Shown piece by piece: positions 32,603-43,100 of a stretch of DNA of 64,000 bases. This DNA is from Paenibacillus beijingensis. GTDB lineage: Bacteria > Bacillota > Bacilli > Paenibacillales > Paenibacillaceae. The stretch lies in the NCBI RefSeq assembly GCF_000961095.1, contig NZ_CP011058.1:3251501-3315500 (forward strand), given 5' to 3'. Below the pieces are notes generated by a model. It saw nothing but the letters and a program-made list of their open reading frames with translations. It ran no database searches and was not told where the DNA came from. The translations under genes and the position numbers were made by a program. Numbering within the stretch: the first letter of the stretch is position 1; each line of letters begins with the position of its first letter.

Positions 32603-33556
32603 CTAGTATTCCCGTTCGTAATCCACCACGTTGCGCGCCGGCCGGCCCGTAGCTGCGTATGCCTTCAGGTTCTCCAGCAAAATTTCCCCCGCCCGCTCGG
32701 CATACCGGTCCGAATTGCCGCCGATATGCGGCGTGATGATTACATTATCCATCTCCCACAGGGGATGCTCCTTGGGCAGCGGCTCGGGATCGGTAACGTC
32801 AAGGCCGGCGCCGGCGATGACGCCTTCGCGCAGCGCCGTTACGAGCGTTTCCGTATCGGCCGAAGGCCCTCGTCCAATATTAATAAAATAGGCGCTCCGT
32901 TTCATTAGCGCGAAGCGTTCCTCGTTAAACAGCTTTTCCGTTTCGCGTGTGTAAGGAAGAATGTTCACAACGTAATCGCACTGCGGCAGCACGTCATTCA
33001 AACGGTCGATCGTGAACGTCTCGTCCATATATTCGGCGGGCTTGTCCGAACGGCGTACGCCAAGCGTCTTCATGCCGAACGCCTTGAGGAGACGGCCCAG
33101 CTCCGTGCCGATTTCGCCCGCCCCGATAATGCCGGCCGTCTTGTCCTTCAGTTCCCCGTATTGGGACTGAGGCTCCCAGTTGTGCTTGCTTTGGTTGCGG
33201 ACGGCAGTATGCAGGCCGCGGGCAAACGAGAGCATGAACCCGATCGTTAGCTCCGACATCGGAACGCCGTGAATGCCGCTTGCCGTCGTGAGCAGCACGC
33301 CTTTTTGCGCCAGCTTCTCCAGCGGCATTTTATCGACGCCGGCCGAGTACGACTGCAGCCAGCGAAGCTTCGACTCCGGCTTTAACCCCTCCGCTTCAAC
33401 GGCCGGACTCCAGCCGCATACGACTTCGGCTTCCCAGAACAGCGCGTCGTCCAGCTCCTTGGGGCGCCCGAACACCACTTTCCAGTCCGGAACCGTCTTC
33501 CGTACGGCTTCCTTTTGTTCCTCCGATAAACCGAACATGCACACTAACGTACGCAT
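32603..33556 (-). CDS. D-2-hydroxyacid dehydrogenase (NAD-dependent)
   Basis: 317 residues. The nucleotide-binding domain has GIIGAGEIGTELGRLL (GxGxxG, about residue 137), then NIGRGPSADTE (about 226), TDPEPLPKEHPLW (catalytic Glu, about 261) and ITPHIGG (catalytic His, about 282). VNILPYTRETEKLF is also conserved. Such enzymes reduce 2-keto acids, or oxidise the hydroxy acids, with NAD(P)H. The usual basic residue after the GxGxxG strand (here GVRRSDKP) hints at NADPH use. AAAAGGAGAGG precedes the ATG. Transcribed alone, divergent from the mannosidases. Confidence 0.9.
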   Translation of the reverse strand: MRTLVCMFGLSEEQKEAVRKTVPDWKVVFGRPKELDDALFWEAEVVCGWSPAVEAEGLKPESKLRWLQSYSAGVDKMPLEKLAQKGVLLTTASGIHGVPMSELTIGFMLSFARGLHTAVRNQSKHNWEPQSQYGELKDKTAGIIGAGEIGTELGRLLKAFGMKTLGVRRSDKPAEYMDETFTIDRLNDVLPQCDYVVNILPYTRETEKLFNEERFALMKRSAYFINIGRGPSADTETLVTALREGVIAGAGLDVTDPEPLPKEHPLWEMDNVIITPHIGGNSDRYAERAGEILLENLKAYAATGRPARNVVDYEREY

Positions 33557-33713
33557 CGAATCCTCTCCTTTTCGCCAGCTCCATGGTGGATATCTCTCTC
33601 TTCCTTATTGTACCAGAAGGCGCAAGTCGAAGCATGGCTCCGGTATGGGCTGTTCAATTCGGGCCGGTTTGTTGTACCTGGGCAGTCCGCTTTCAGCTCG
33701 TTCACGCTTAAGA

Positions 33714-33772
33714 TTTTCATAGGCACAAAGTGTATTTATTCCATTTACCCCCTCTGGAAACCTCTATACAAT
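33714..33772 (+). promoter_or_regulatory. Promoter of the mannosidase pair, regulon motif copy A
   Basis: TTTTCATA (33714-33721), 20 bases, CATTTACC (33742-33749), 17 bases, TACAAT (33767-33772). The second box takes the place of a -35 element. The same layout precedes the genes at 40150, 52795 and 55564 and, with weaker boxes, 49185. Confidence 0.7.
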
Positions 33773-33807
33773 AACGCTGAAGCGAATCCGTATCACGGAG
33801 GTGTCAT

Positions 33808-36540
33808 ATGGGCAAGGTTGTGCATGTCATTTCCCACACGCATTGGGATCGTGAATGGTATATGCCGTATGAAAAACATCATGTGCGATTGATTGCATTG
33901 GTCGATGAACTGCTCGATGTTCTGGAACGGGATCCAGAATTCCGCAGCTTTCATCTGGATGGTCAGACGATTATGTTGGACGATTATTTGCAGGTTCGAC
34001 CCGAGCGAAAGGAGGAGCTTGAGCGGTATATTCGCGAAGGTCGGATTCGTATCGGTCCCTGGTACATTTTGCAGGATGAGTTTTTGACCAGCGCGGAAGC
34101 GAATGTGCGCAACCTTCTGGTCGGCCGGCAGGATGCAAAGCCTTACGGCAGATGGACGAAGATCGGTTACTTTCCCGATTCCTTCGGCAATATCGGTCAA
34201 GCGCCGCAATTAGTCGCGCAGGCGGGCATGGAGGCGGCGGTATTCGGACGAGGTGTGAAGCCGACGGGATTCAACAACAGTGTGCAGCAATCGGACAGCT
34301 ATGAATCGCCGTATTCGGAGATGATCTGGGAGTCCCCTGACGGTACAAGGGTTCTCGGCATACTGTTTGCGAATTGGTACCATAACGGGATGGAAATTCC
34401 GGTACAGGACGAAGAGGCCGCGCGTTATTGGAAAGAACGGATAGCGGCAGCCGAGCAATATGCATCGACGCCGCATTTGCTGCTGATGAACGGCTGCGAC
34501 CATCAGCCTGTTCAGACCGATGTGTCTGAAGCGCTGGCGACGGCTCGCCGGCTTTACCCGGATACCGAATTCGTTCATTCCAACTTTGAAGACTATGTCC
34601 GGCATGTCCAATCACAGTTACCCGATACGCTCAACGTCATCAACGGGGAGCTGCGCAGCTTGAGAAGCGACGGCTGGTATACGTTAGTCAACACAGCTTC
34701 AAGCCATGTTGACCTGAAGCAGCGTAATGCAACCGGCCAGACCTTGCTGGAGAAGGTCGCGGAGCCGATCGCCGCCTTTGCTTCCATGCAGGGAGAAGCT
34801 TACCCGCATCATTTGTTTACGTATGCCTGGAAGACACTCATGCAGAATCATCCGCATGACAGTATTTGCTGCTGCAGCGTCGATGAGGTCCACATGGAGA
34901 TGATTACCCGGTTCGAGAAGAGCCGTCAGGTGACCGAAGCCATCATTGATGAGCATGCGGAGAAATTGGCTGCACGTGTGAATACCTCCTGCTTTGCCCG
35001 CTATGAGAAAGCGCTGCCGTTTGTTGCTTTTAATACGTCGGGGTGGCCCAAGCAAAGCAGAATCACGGTTGATCTTGAAGTGGAGCGTGCGCTCCTTTCT
35101 GCAGGAAAAGCGGCCGAATTGATCGAGAAGCTTTCCAGCCTGCCGTTAAGCTCAGGATGCGTCGTAACCGAAACAGGTGAAGCGCTGGAAGCGTCGACGG
35201 AGGATCTTGGAGTCCGCTTTGCTTACAAGCTGCCGAACGATCGTTTCCGGGAGCCCTATTACGCGCGAATTATCCGTGTGTCGTTTATGTCCGACCCAAT
35301 ACCGGCACTTGGGTATTGCACGTACGCATGGGTGCCGGAAGTGAAATCTGCGGAAACCGCTGCCACATCGCTTGTTACAAGCCCGCATTCCATGGAAAAT
35401 GAATGGTTGAGCGTCAGAATAGAGGACAATGGAACGCTGACTCTCCATGACAAGCATTCGCAGCAGACCTATACGGGGCTCGGCTGGTTTGAGGATACGG
35501 GCGATAACGGCAATGAATATGTTTATGTCAAGCCGCAAGGAGAAGCTGCTCTTACAACGAAGAGACTTGAGATGTCTTCCTGCGAATTAGTCGAGGAAAG
35601 CTGCGGATCGGCAACCTTCGAAATCGTTCATCAGTGGAAAATTCCCAGCGAAGCGAATCCGTTGCTTCAGAACGAAATCGAAGCCATGGTACCCATAATG
35701 GAACGGAAAGCGAAGCGAAGCCATACGACCGTTCCGCTAATTATTCGCACGAGAGTGACGCTGGAGAGAGGAGCGAGGCTGCTGAAGCTATCCGTCAGCT
35801 TCAATAATAAGGCGAAGGATCATCGGCTGCGTATTTGTTTCCCGACATCGATCATCGCCGATACCCATTATGCCGAATCCGTATTCGAAATTGCGGAACG
35901 GAACAATGAACCCTACCCGGAATGGGTCAATCCCAGTTATTGCCATCATCAGCAAACGTTCGCCGGAATCGATTCGGATACAGCCGGCTTTATGGTTTCA
36001 TCCGAAGGTTTGCACGAATACGAAGTATTGCGCGACGGCCAAAATACGATCGCCGTCACGCTATTGCGGTCCGTTGGCGAATTGGGGGATTGGGGCGTGT
36101 TTCCGACGCCGGATTCCCAATGTTTGGACTGGCATTCGGCAACATTAACCATCATTCCGTATTCCGGCCGCTTAAGCCGAATCGACGCGGCATCCGAAGC
36201 GTATCGGCAAAGCATTCCTCTCGTCGTTCGACAAACCGAAGTTCATTCCCGGGAGCTTCCGCCGACTCATTCCTGGTTTCATTGGGAAGGGGAAGGCATG
36301 CTGCTGACAACTGTAAAAGCAAGCGCGGAAACGGGCGATCTGGTTGCCCGTTGGTTCAATGCTTCACGCCGGCATACGGTATTGGCGATCGATTCACCTG
36401 CACCCGGAGACGGGGTTTGGTACAAAAGCAATATTATGGAGGAACGTCTGCAGCAATTGGATCATACGGCCGGCAACCCGATTCATATTCCGGTTCGTCC
36501 TGCCGAGATCGTGACCCTGGTTTATGCACAACCGAAGTGA
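33808..36540 (+). CDS. Alpha-mannosidase, GH38 (MngB-like), cytoplasmic
   Basis: 910 residues, no signal peptide. ISHTHWDREWY (zinc His and Asp, residues 8-18), FHLDGQTIMLDDYL, and GYFPDSFGNIGQAP (about residue 114; the Asp of PDSFG is the expected nucleophile and zinc ligand) define the GH38 catalytic domain. HNHPHDSICCCSVDEVH-like sequence (QNHPHDSICCCSVDEVH) near residue 350 gives the further zinc His. The C-terminal about 500 residues are the beta domains of the family. It would release mannose from imported oligosaccharides or glycosylglycerates. A GGAGG site precedes the ATG. It is followed by a second GH38 gene after 26 bases. Confidence 0.93.
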   Translation: MGKVVHVISHTHWDREWYMPYEKHHVRLIALVDELLDVLERDPEFRSFHLDGQTIMLDDYLQVRPERKEELERYIREGRIRIGPWYILQDEFLTSAEANVRNLLVGRQDAKPYGRWTKIGYFPDSFGNIGQAPQLVAQAGMEAAVFGRGVKPTGFNNSVQQSDSYESPYSEMIWESPDGTRVLGILFANWYHNGMEIPVQDEEAARYWKERIAAAEQYASTPHLLLMNGCDHQPVQTDVSEALATARRLYPDTEFVHSNFEDYVRHVQSQLPDTLNVINGELRSLRSDGWYTLVNTASSHVDLKQRNATGQTLLEKVAEPIAAFASMQGEAYPHHLFTYAWKTLMQNHPHDSICCCSVDEVHMEMITRFEKSRQVTEAIIDEHAEKLAARVNTSCFARYEKALPFVAFNTSGWPKQSRITVDLEVERALLSAGKAAELIEKLSSLPLSSGCVVTETGEALEASTEDLGVRFAYKLPNDRFREPYYARIIRVSFMSDPIPALGYCTYAWVPEVKSAETAATSLVTSPHSMENEWLSVRIEDNGTLTLHDKHSQQTYTGLGWFEDTGDNGNEYVYVKPQGEAALTTKRLEMSSCELVEESCGSATFEIVHQWKIPSEANPLLQNEIEAMVPIMERKAKRSHTTVPLIIRTRVTLERGARLLKLSVSFNNKAKDHRLRICFPTSIIADTHYAESVFEIAERNNEPYPEWVNPSYCHHQQTFAGIDSDTAGFMVSSEGLHEYEVLRDGQNTIAVTLLRSVGELGDWGVFPTPDSQCLDWHSATLTIIPYSGRLSRIDAASEAYRQSIPLVVRQTEVHSRELPPTHSWFHWEGEGMLLTTVKASAETGDLVARWFNASRRHTVLAIDSPAPGDGVWYKSNIMEERLQQLDHTAGNPIHIPVRPAEIVTLVYAQPK

Positions 36541-36566
36541 AAGGCGCTGACAAAGGGGAAAGACAG

Positions 36567-39080
36567 ATGAAAAAAGTCCATTTGGTAGGCAATGCGCACT
36601 TGGATCCGGTCTGGTTATGGGAATGGGAAGAAGGGGCGGCGGAAGCGATCTCCACGTTCCGAATTGCCGCGGATTTCTGCGAGTCTCATGACGCATTCGT
36701 ATTTAACCATAACGAAGTCACGCTATATAAATGGGTGGAAGAATATGAACCAAGCCTGTTCGAACGAATCCGAAAGCTGGTGCAAGCCGGAAAATGGCAC
36801 ATTATGGGCGGGTGGTTTCTGCAGCCGGATTGCAACATGCCGAGCGGGGAATCGTTTGTCCGGCAAATTTTGACCGGATACCGGTATTTTAGCCAGAAAT
36901 TCGGCGTTGAGCCCAAGACGGCGATTAACTTCGACCCTTTCGGGCATACGCGGGGACTGGTTCAGATTTTAAGCAAATCCGGCTTCGATTCCTATATATT
37001 CTGCAGGCCCTTTCCCGAGGATATTTCCCTGCCTGCGGAAAATTTCGTCTGGGTCGGTTACGATGGCTCGGAAATTATGGCGCATCGCAGCTTTGACATG
37101 TACATGTCCCATCGAGGAATGGCGCGGGATAAGGTTGAGCGGTTTCTGACGGCGGAAGCGTATCAGACGCTAAACACAGGTCTCGTCCTATGGGGGATCG
37201 GCAACCATGGGGGCGGACCGTCCAGGCTCGACCTGGAACGGCTGAACGAATTGATCGCGGATCAGCGCAAGCTCGGTGTAGAAGTGCTCCATTCGACTCC
37301 GGAGGCCTATTTTGCCGAACTGAACAAGGACATTCTGCCCCGCCATGCAGGTGACTTGAACTCGTGGGCTCCAGGCTGCTATACATCCCAGATACGCCTG
37401 AAGCAGAAGCACCGCCTGCTGGAGAACGAATACTACATGACCGAAAAGATGTGTTCCGCCGCAGCCGTGCAAAGTCTGATGCAGTATCCGTCCGATGAGC
37501 TTTACGAGGCGCTTTGCGATCTGATGAACGCGGAATTCCACGATATTTTGCCGGGCAGTTCGATTCAACCGGTGGAGGAAACGTCCATTCGCCTCATGGA
37601 TCACGGACTGGAGATTTTGTCGCGGATCAAAGCGCGGGCGTTCTTCGCTTTGGCCGCCGGTCAGCGGCAGGCGGAAGAGGGGAACATTCCGGTATTCGTC
37701 TATAATCCTCATCCGTATGAAGTGGAAGGCATCGTGGAATGCGAGTTTCAATTGGCCGATCAGAACCGCAAGGGCGGTTTTTATTTTCCCTTCGTCTACC
37801 AGGAGGGGGAGCGGATCCCATGCCAGGTGGAGAAGGAGCTCAGCAACCACTGGATCGATTGGCGCAAACGTTCCGTATTCCGGGCACAGCTGAAGCCGGG
37901 ACAAATGAACCGTTTCGATTGCCGGATGGTGCTGCTGGAGGAAAAGCCGAAATCGGGACTGAAAGAAGTCGGCGGCTATTATACGGTGACGACAGGCGAT
38001 CTCGAGGTATCCATCAATGCTTCGACCGGATGGATGGACCGATTCGTGGTGAACGGCTGCAACTATGTGGGAAGCAGCGCCTGCTGCGCGCTGGTGATGC
38101 GGGACAACGACGACCCGTGGGGCATGACGGTCAAGAAATTCGCCGAGGAGATCGGGGAATTCAGCCTGATGAACGCGGAAGAGGGAACGGAATATTCCGG
38201 CGTGACCGCAGGCACGCTCTCATCGGTCAGGGTAATCGAAGACGGAGAAGTCCGTACCGTCATTGAAGCGCTTTTCCGTTACGGAAATTCATTTCTTTGC
38301 CAAACCTACAAAATCCCGAAAAAAGGGACCGAGGTCGAAGTTCAGCTCAGGGTGCAGTGGAATGAGAAATCGAAGTTTCTGAAGTGGTCTTTGCCGACCA
38401 CGCTTCATGAAAGCACGTACAAGGGGCAGGTCGCTTACGGCGTGGAAACGTTTCCGGCCGACCGGACCGAAGTCGCAGCCCAGAAGTGGACGGGCGTGTT
38501 CGACGCTTCGGACGAACGAGCGTTCACGTGCGTGAACGACGGGGTTTACGGATCCGATTGCGAGAGGGGTCACATTCGCGTGTCGCTGCTCCGTTCGCCT
38601 TCCTATTCGGGGCATCCGTGCGAAGACAGGCCGGGCGAAGATTTGCCGATCACGAAGCAGGACCGGTTCACTCCGAGAATCGACCAGGGGGAACGCATCT
38701 TTACGTTTTGGCTCAATGCCGGAGCTGCGGCCGACAGGGCGCAGTCGATCGATCGGGAGGCGCTGGCGCATAACGAAAAGCCGTTTGCGCTGTCCTTCTT
38801 TCCATCCGGAGCGGGTCTGGCGCCCATGCCGCTGGCCGAATTGTCGGATGCATCGGTACTGCTTACGGCGTTTAAGCGGTCGGAAGAGCATGCGGATGAA
38901 TATGTGATCCGTTTGTTCAATCCAACGGACAAGGAGCGGAACACCGTTTTGGCGCTCCCATTCGTTTGTGTCGAAAAAGATGTTCTGCTGAAACCGTACG
39001 AAATTCGGACCTTAGTTTGCAATATTGCATACGGTATCATCAAGGAAGCAGATCTGAAAGAGAGAACTATTCCGGATTGA
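36567..39080 (+). CDS. Alpha-mannosidase, GH38 (second type), cytoplasmic
   Basis: 837 residues from ATG 36567, which has AAAGGGGAAAG upstream. The frame is open to 35922, but that part overlaps the previous gene and has no family similarity. LVGNAHLDPVWLWEWEEG is the first zinc motif, INFDPFGHTRGL (about residue 115) contains the nucleophile Asp, and EFHDILPGSSIQPVEE (about 326) gives another zinc His. It differs strongly from its neighbour (AHLDPVW instead of THWDREW), so the two belong to different GH38 branches and probably cut different linkages. It is followed by a perfect terminator hairpin. Confidence 0.92.
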   Translation: MKKVHLVGNAHLDPVWLWEWEEGAAEAISTFRIAADFCESHDAFVFNHNEVTLYKWVEEYEPSLFERIRKLVQAGKWHIMGGWFLQPDCNMPSGESFVRQILTGYRYFSQKFGVEPKTAINFDPFGHTRGLVQILSKSGFDSYIFCRPFPEDISLPAENFVWVGYDGSEIMAHRSFDMYMSHRGMARDKVERFLTAEAYQTLNTGLVLWGIGNHGGGPSRLDLERLNELIADQRKLGVEVLHSTPEAYFAELNKDILPRHAGDLNSWAPGCYTSQIRLKQKHRLLENEYYMTEKMCSAAAVQSLMQYPSDELYEALCDLMNAEFHDILPGSSIQPVEETSIRLMDHGLEILSRIKARAFFALAAGQRQAEEGNIPVFVYNPHPYEVEGIVECEFQLADQNRKGGFYFPFVYQEGERIPCQVEKELSNHWIDWRKRSVFRAQLKPGQMNRFDCRMVLLEEKPKSGLKEVGGYYTVTTGDLEVSINASTGWMDRFVVNGCNYVGSSACCALVMRDNDDPWGMTVKKFAEEIGEFSLMNAEEGTEYSGVTAGTLSSVRVIEDGEVRTVIEALFRYGNSFLCQTYKIPKKGTEVEVQLRVQWNEKSKFLKWSLPTTLHESTYKGQVAYGVETFPADRTEVAAQKWTGVFDASDERAFTCVNDGVYGSDCERGHIRVSLLRSPSYSGHPCEDRPGEDLPITKQDRFTPRIDQGERIFTFWLNAGAAADRAQSIDREALAHNEKPFALSFFPSGAGLAPMPLAELSDASVLLTAFKRSEEHADEYVIRLFNPTDKERNTVLALPFVCVEKDVLLKPYEIRTLVCNIAYGIIKEADLKERTIPD

Positions 39081-39204
39081 AAGATTAAAATAGCTAATTT
39101 TTCATGAAACTATGTGACAGGCTTTAATAGGATGCAAAAGAAAACGTTGTGGAAAATGGGATAACGGCATGGGTCGGAGAATATGATTTTAAAGTCGGCA
39201 GGGG

Positions 39205-39240
39205 AGCTCACAAGATCAAAAAATCTTGTGAGCTTTTTAT
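39205..39240 (+). terminator. Terminator after the mannosidase pair
   Basis: AGCTCACAAGAT pairs perfectly with ATCTTGTGAGCT around six bases and continues into TTTTA. Confidence 0.9.
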
Positions 39241-39331
39241 TTGAATGATACAGAAACATGCAAGCGTTAGACTCTTGCAGCCGAAAGCTTTTATCGAACG
39301 CTGAAAAAAATAAAACTATGGTCAAATCCGC

Positions 39332-39793
39332 GCTTTCATAGAAGCAGGCGTCGATTTCATCGTCTAGAACACGGGAGGATGCGACGCTCTGCTGGTCGAA
39401 TACGATCATCTGCTGCACGATGATCCAGACTGGAGCCGTGATGCGTCATGGTTCGCGAAGCGAGTGATCGACATTAGCGACCTGCTTGTTCGGTACGTTA
39501 TGGAGCCGCAAAATACCGATGAAGGGGATCCTGCAGTGAATCAAGTGGCAGCTGAATCCGATAGCGGACCTGTCCGCATTACTTATCAGGATTCGTACCA
39601 TCTCCGCTACGTCATGCATGCTTCCGATGCTCCGCGCCGTCTGATGCGCAGAATTAGCGGCGTGGAATTTATCGAGATGAAGGAGGCGGATCGCTGCTGC
39701 GGTTCCGCGGGAATGTACAATTTGACGCAGCCGGAAATGGTCGGGCAAATACTTGAGCATAAGATGGAGCATGCCCGATCGACCATTTGGTAG
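39332..39793 (+). pseudogene. glcF: glcF remnant (glycolate oxidase Fe-S subunit, C-terminal part)
   Basis: The frame AFIEAGVDFIV-stop-NTGGCDALLVEYDHLL, then DDPDW, continuing to YQDSYHLRYVMHASDAPR, EFIEMKEADRCCGSAGMYN and HKMEH, follows the C-terminal third of the Fe-S subunit of glycolate oxidase. A TAG at 39365-39367 interrupts it, the N-terminal two thirds are missing, and the conserved Cys of the DSCHL motif is Tyr. It has no start or ribosome binding site. The open piece from 39464 (GTG) should not be read as a gene. Confidence 0.8.
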
Positions 39794-39873
39794 ACTTTCT
39801 TCATGAACGAATGCGGACAAACAGATCGACGTGAATTTGGATGAGCAGTGCACGATTGTCACTCTCCATAGAG

Positions 39874-39897
39874 ACCCTTGCTTAGGTAAGGGTTTTT
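39874..39897 (+). terminator. Terminator-like hairpin after the glcF remnant
   Basis: ACCCTT (39874-39879) pairs with AAGGGT (39888-39893) and runs into five T. It is short but well formed, and probably the old glcF terminator. Confidence 0.55.
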
Positions 39898-39948
39898 CGT
39901 GCATCAGCCTATTCATATACAGTCATCGCTGCAGCTTCAGCCTTAAGA

Positions 39949-40007
39949 TTTTCATAGTCGCAAAGTGTATATATTCCATTCACCAATTCCGTGATTTTCT
40001 CTAATAT
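39949..40007 (+). promoter_or_regulatory. Promoter of the secreted glycosidase, regulon motif copy B
   Basis: TTTTCATA (39949-39956), 20 bases, CATTCACC (39977-39984), 17 bases, TAATAT (40002-40007). It shares TTAAGATTTTCATAG at the left and CGCAAAGTGTAT-like spacer bases with copy A. The leader to the gene is about 140 bases. Confidence 0.7.
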
Positions 40008-40149
40008 TTATATGCTGAGGAATGCTGAAAGGGGGATCGAAGTCGATATCGGCCAAGCATGGGACAAGGGTGAATCCAATCGTTCAGCTCAAATTGACCA
40101 CTGTATTGAAATCGCTTACAAATATTATTGAACAATTTGAAAGGGTGGA

Positions 40150-43100
40150 ATGTTGGTGAAGAAGAAATCCTTATTACCGTTACTGTTGACGATTATATTG
40201 GTTGTCACGCTCCTTCCTGCTTATGCAGCGGCAGAAGGCGAGTCGGTAAGCGTAACATTGGGAGAGAACGTTGTAGATAATGGGATAACACCGTGGAGCG
40301 GAGACGGTCCCGGGGGGGTTACCAAAGAAACGGTCCAAGGTAAGTCCGGCTGGAAAACCAACCCTGCCGCAGGAGCGAAGTATATTTATCTCAATGTGCG
40401 TAATACCTTCATCAATGGAGGAACCAACGCAGTAACAATAACCATTGAATATTTCGACAGTATTGAAAGCGCTAACAACACATTCTTTTTTTCATATGAT
40501 TCCGTTGCAAATCCATGGGATTCCAATATTCCGAAGACGTATTTGACAGGCAGCAATACGTGGAAGACTGTGACCTACTCCTTGAAGGATGCGAATTTCG
40601 CAAACAGGGAAAACGGGGCGGATATCCGAATCGAGACGACCGTTCCTACTCTGATCGGCGGCGTTACCGTCGAGAAGAGCACGGTACAATCCGCAGCGAC
40701 CTCGATTCAAGCGGAGCCTTCGGAAGTTTCCATGTATATCGGAACATCGACAACCGCCGTGGCAGCCGTATTGGATCAACAAGGCTTCAAGATGAATAAA
40801 CTTCCCATCAGCTGGTCCAGCAGCGATGCCGCAACGGCGAAAGTGGACAGCACCGGAAAAATTACGTCATTGAAGCTCGGGACGGCCGTCATTACGGCGA
40901 ATAATGGCAGTTTGACCGCTTCCATTCCTGTTACGGTGACCGAAATAGACGGGCCCGTCAGCGTAACATTGGGAGCCTACTATAAGGAAAACGGATTGTC
41001 AGCCGTGAGTGGAGACGGCGCGGGAAGAACTACTGAAACCTATGACGGCCGGTCCGGCTGGCAAACGAACCCGGCCAGCGGAGCGCACTATATTTATGGC
41101 AGAGTAGACGATAACTACATTTTTGGCGGGAAGAATACGGTGAAAATCACCGTAGACTATTATGACGCCGCTGTGACCGGAGAAAAGGGATTTCTCATCG
41201 CGTACGATTCTGTTTTAACGCCTTACGCCTATACGGAGAAGACGCTGCTGAAAGGCAGCAACACCTGGAAGCAAGCGACTTATCTGATCGAGGACGCGCA
41301 GTTTGGCAACCGGGAAAACAATGGCGCCGATTTCAGAATCGAGACGAGTGTTCCGGTCTGTATTGCTGAAATAACCGTCGAATTGATTCCGACCGTCTCG
41401 ATGAGGGGGGCACACGTCACAACGGGGAGTATCTTTAAGGACGGCGAACCTTCGACCGTGAATCTCGTTTTTGACAATCAATTCGATACAGGCAAAGAGC
41501 TTAACGTCAGCTACAACGTGTTGGATTATTCGAATAGCGTCGTAAACAGCGGAGGATTTAATGTCAGTCTGGAGCCGGAACAGAAAGGACTCGTCAAACC
41601 GCTGGCATTCGGCGTTTTGAAGAAGGGCACCTATACCGTCTCCGTGGATGCGGTCAGTCCGGATGGAGCGATCAAGCTGCATGAAGAGATTCATATGGGA
41701 TCGATCGCCGATTTGACGGGAAAACCGAAACAATCGTTTCTCGGCTTTAATACGCACTTTGACAGAGGCTACGGAGGATCGGATATTCGCACTCCGCTCG
41801 TTGTCCAAGCAGGCGCGGTGTCGATTCGGGACGGCTTCACGTCCGGAAATCCGACCTACATCGATAATGCGGCCGCCAACGGGTTAAGCACGTTTATTGT
41901 GACTCGATTTGATCTGGCATTCATTGAGCAGGTTGCAACGAGCTTGCAAGGCAAGGTGAATGCATTCGAAATCGGCAATGAATTGAGCACAATCTTAACG
42001 CCCCAGCAATATTTTGACATTCTTCAAGACGCTTATACGATTATTAAGGGTATCGATCCCAATATGAAGGTTGTCGGCGGCGTTACGCTGCCTTATGACG
42101 AGCCGTGGTTAAAGGCACTGGTAGACCTGGGTGCCACGAGCTATCTGGATGGGATGTCTTTCCATACGTATCCGTCGAAAAACCCGGAACAAGGAGAGGT
42201 CTTCACCGACTTCCAGGACCTGAAACAGTATATTGAAAACTACCATGCGAGCCATGGAATTACGAAAGACATCGAGCTGTGGCTGACCGAAATCGGGTGG
42301 CCGACCATGGATAAGAAGTGGGGAGGTTTTACCGAGATCGATTCGGCTTCGTACGGCGCGCAATTGGTTGTGACCAATATGGCTAACGACGTCCTGATCG
42401 ATCAAATCTATTGGTATGATTTCCTCAATGACTGCACCGACAGTAAGTTCTATGAATGCAGCCAAGGCGTTCTGTATGTGGATAATTCGCCCAAGCCTTC
42501 GTTTGTCGCGTTTAACAACGTATCGAATCAGCTGGGCGGTGCGGCTTTCGTGGAATCCTATAATACGCTCGATAACGACGTGAGAATCTATAAGTTTCAT
42601 CGGGCGTCCGACAATCAGGATATTCTGGCGATCTGGTCGAATGTCGACAAGCAGATCGGTTTGAATCTTGGAAGCAGCCCGTTGCAAGTGACGGATCTAT
42701 TCGGGAACGTTAAGTCTTACGAAACCGTGAGCGGGAACCTGACATTCACGGCCACTGCAGCTCCCGTCTACATCGCAGGGAGCTTCGGACAAGCGCCTGT
42801 ACTGGCAGCGCCAACCTTCACCGTGAATCCTTCGGTTGTTGAGGCATCGCCTGAGGAAGAGGTTCAGTTTACAGTTACCCGTGCGGCAGGCGCCGAAGCG
42901 CTCTCGGGGACTTATGAGGCACATCTTCCGCTCGGCTGGCAGCTGGTTTCGGGCGGAACGTTCAGCGCAGGCCAGACAACGGACACCTTGACAGTTAGAG
43001 CACCCGAAACGCAATCCAGCGGAGAAGTTCATATTTATGCGAAGGGTACGGGCGGCGAGTTGTACGGCAGCATGAAGCTGGACGCGCAAATGAAGGATGC

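Noticed and set aside
35922..36566. 215-codon extension ahead of the second mannosidase
   Set aside because: It lies in another frame of the first mannosidase. The ATG at 36567 has its own site and begins exactly at the conserved N-terminal motif.
39464..39793. 109-residue open frame taken as a gene
   Set aside because: It is the C-terminal piece of a glcF remnant with an upstream in-frame stop and no translation signal.
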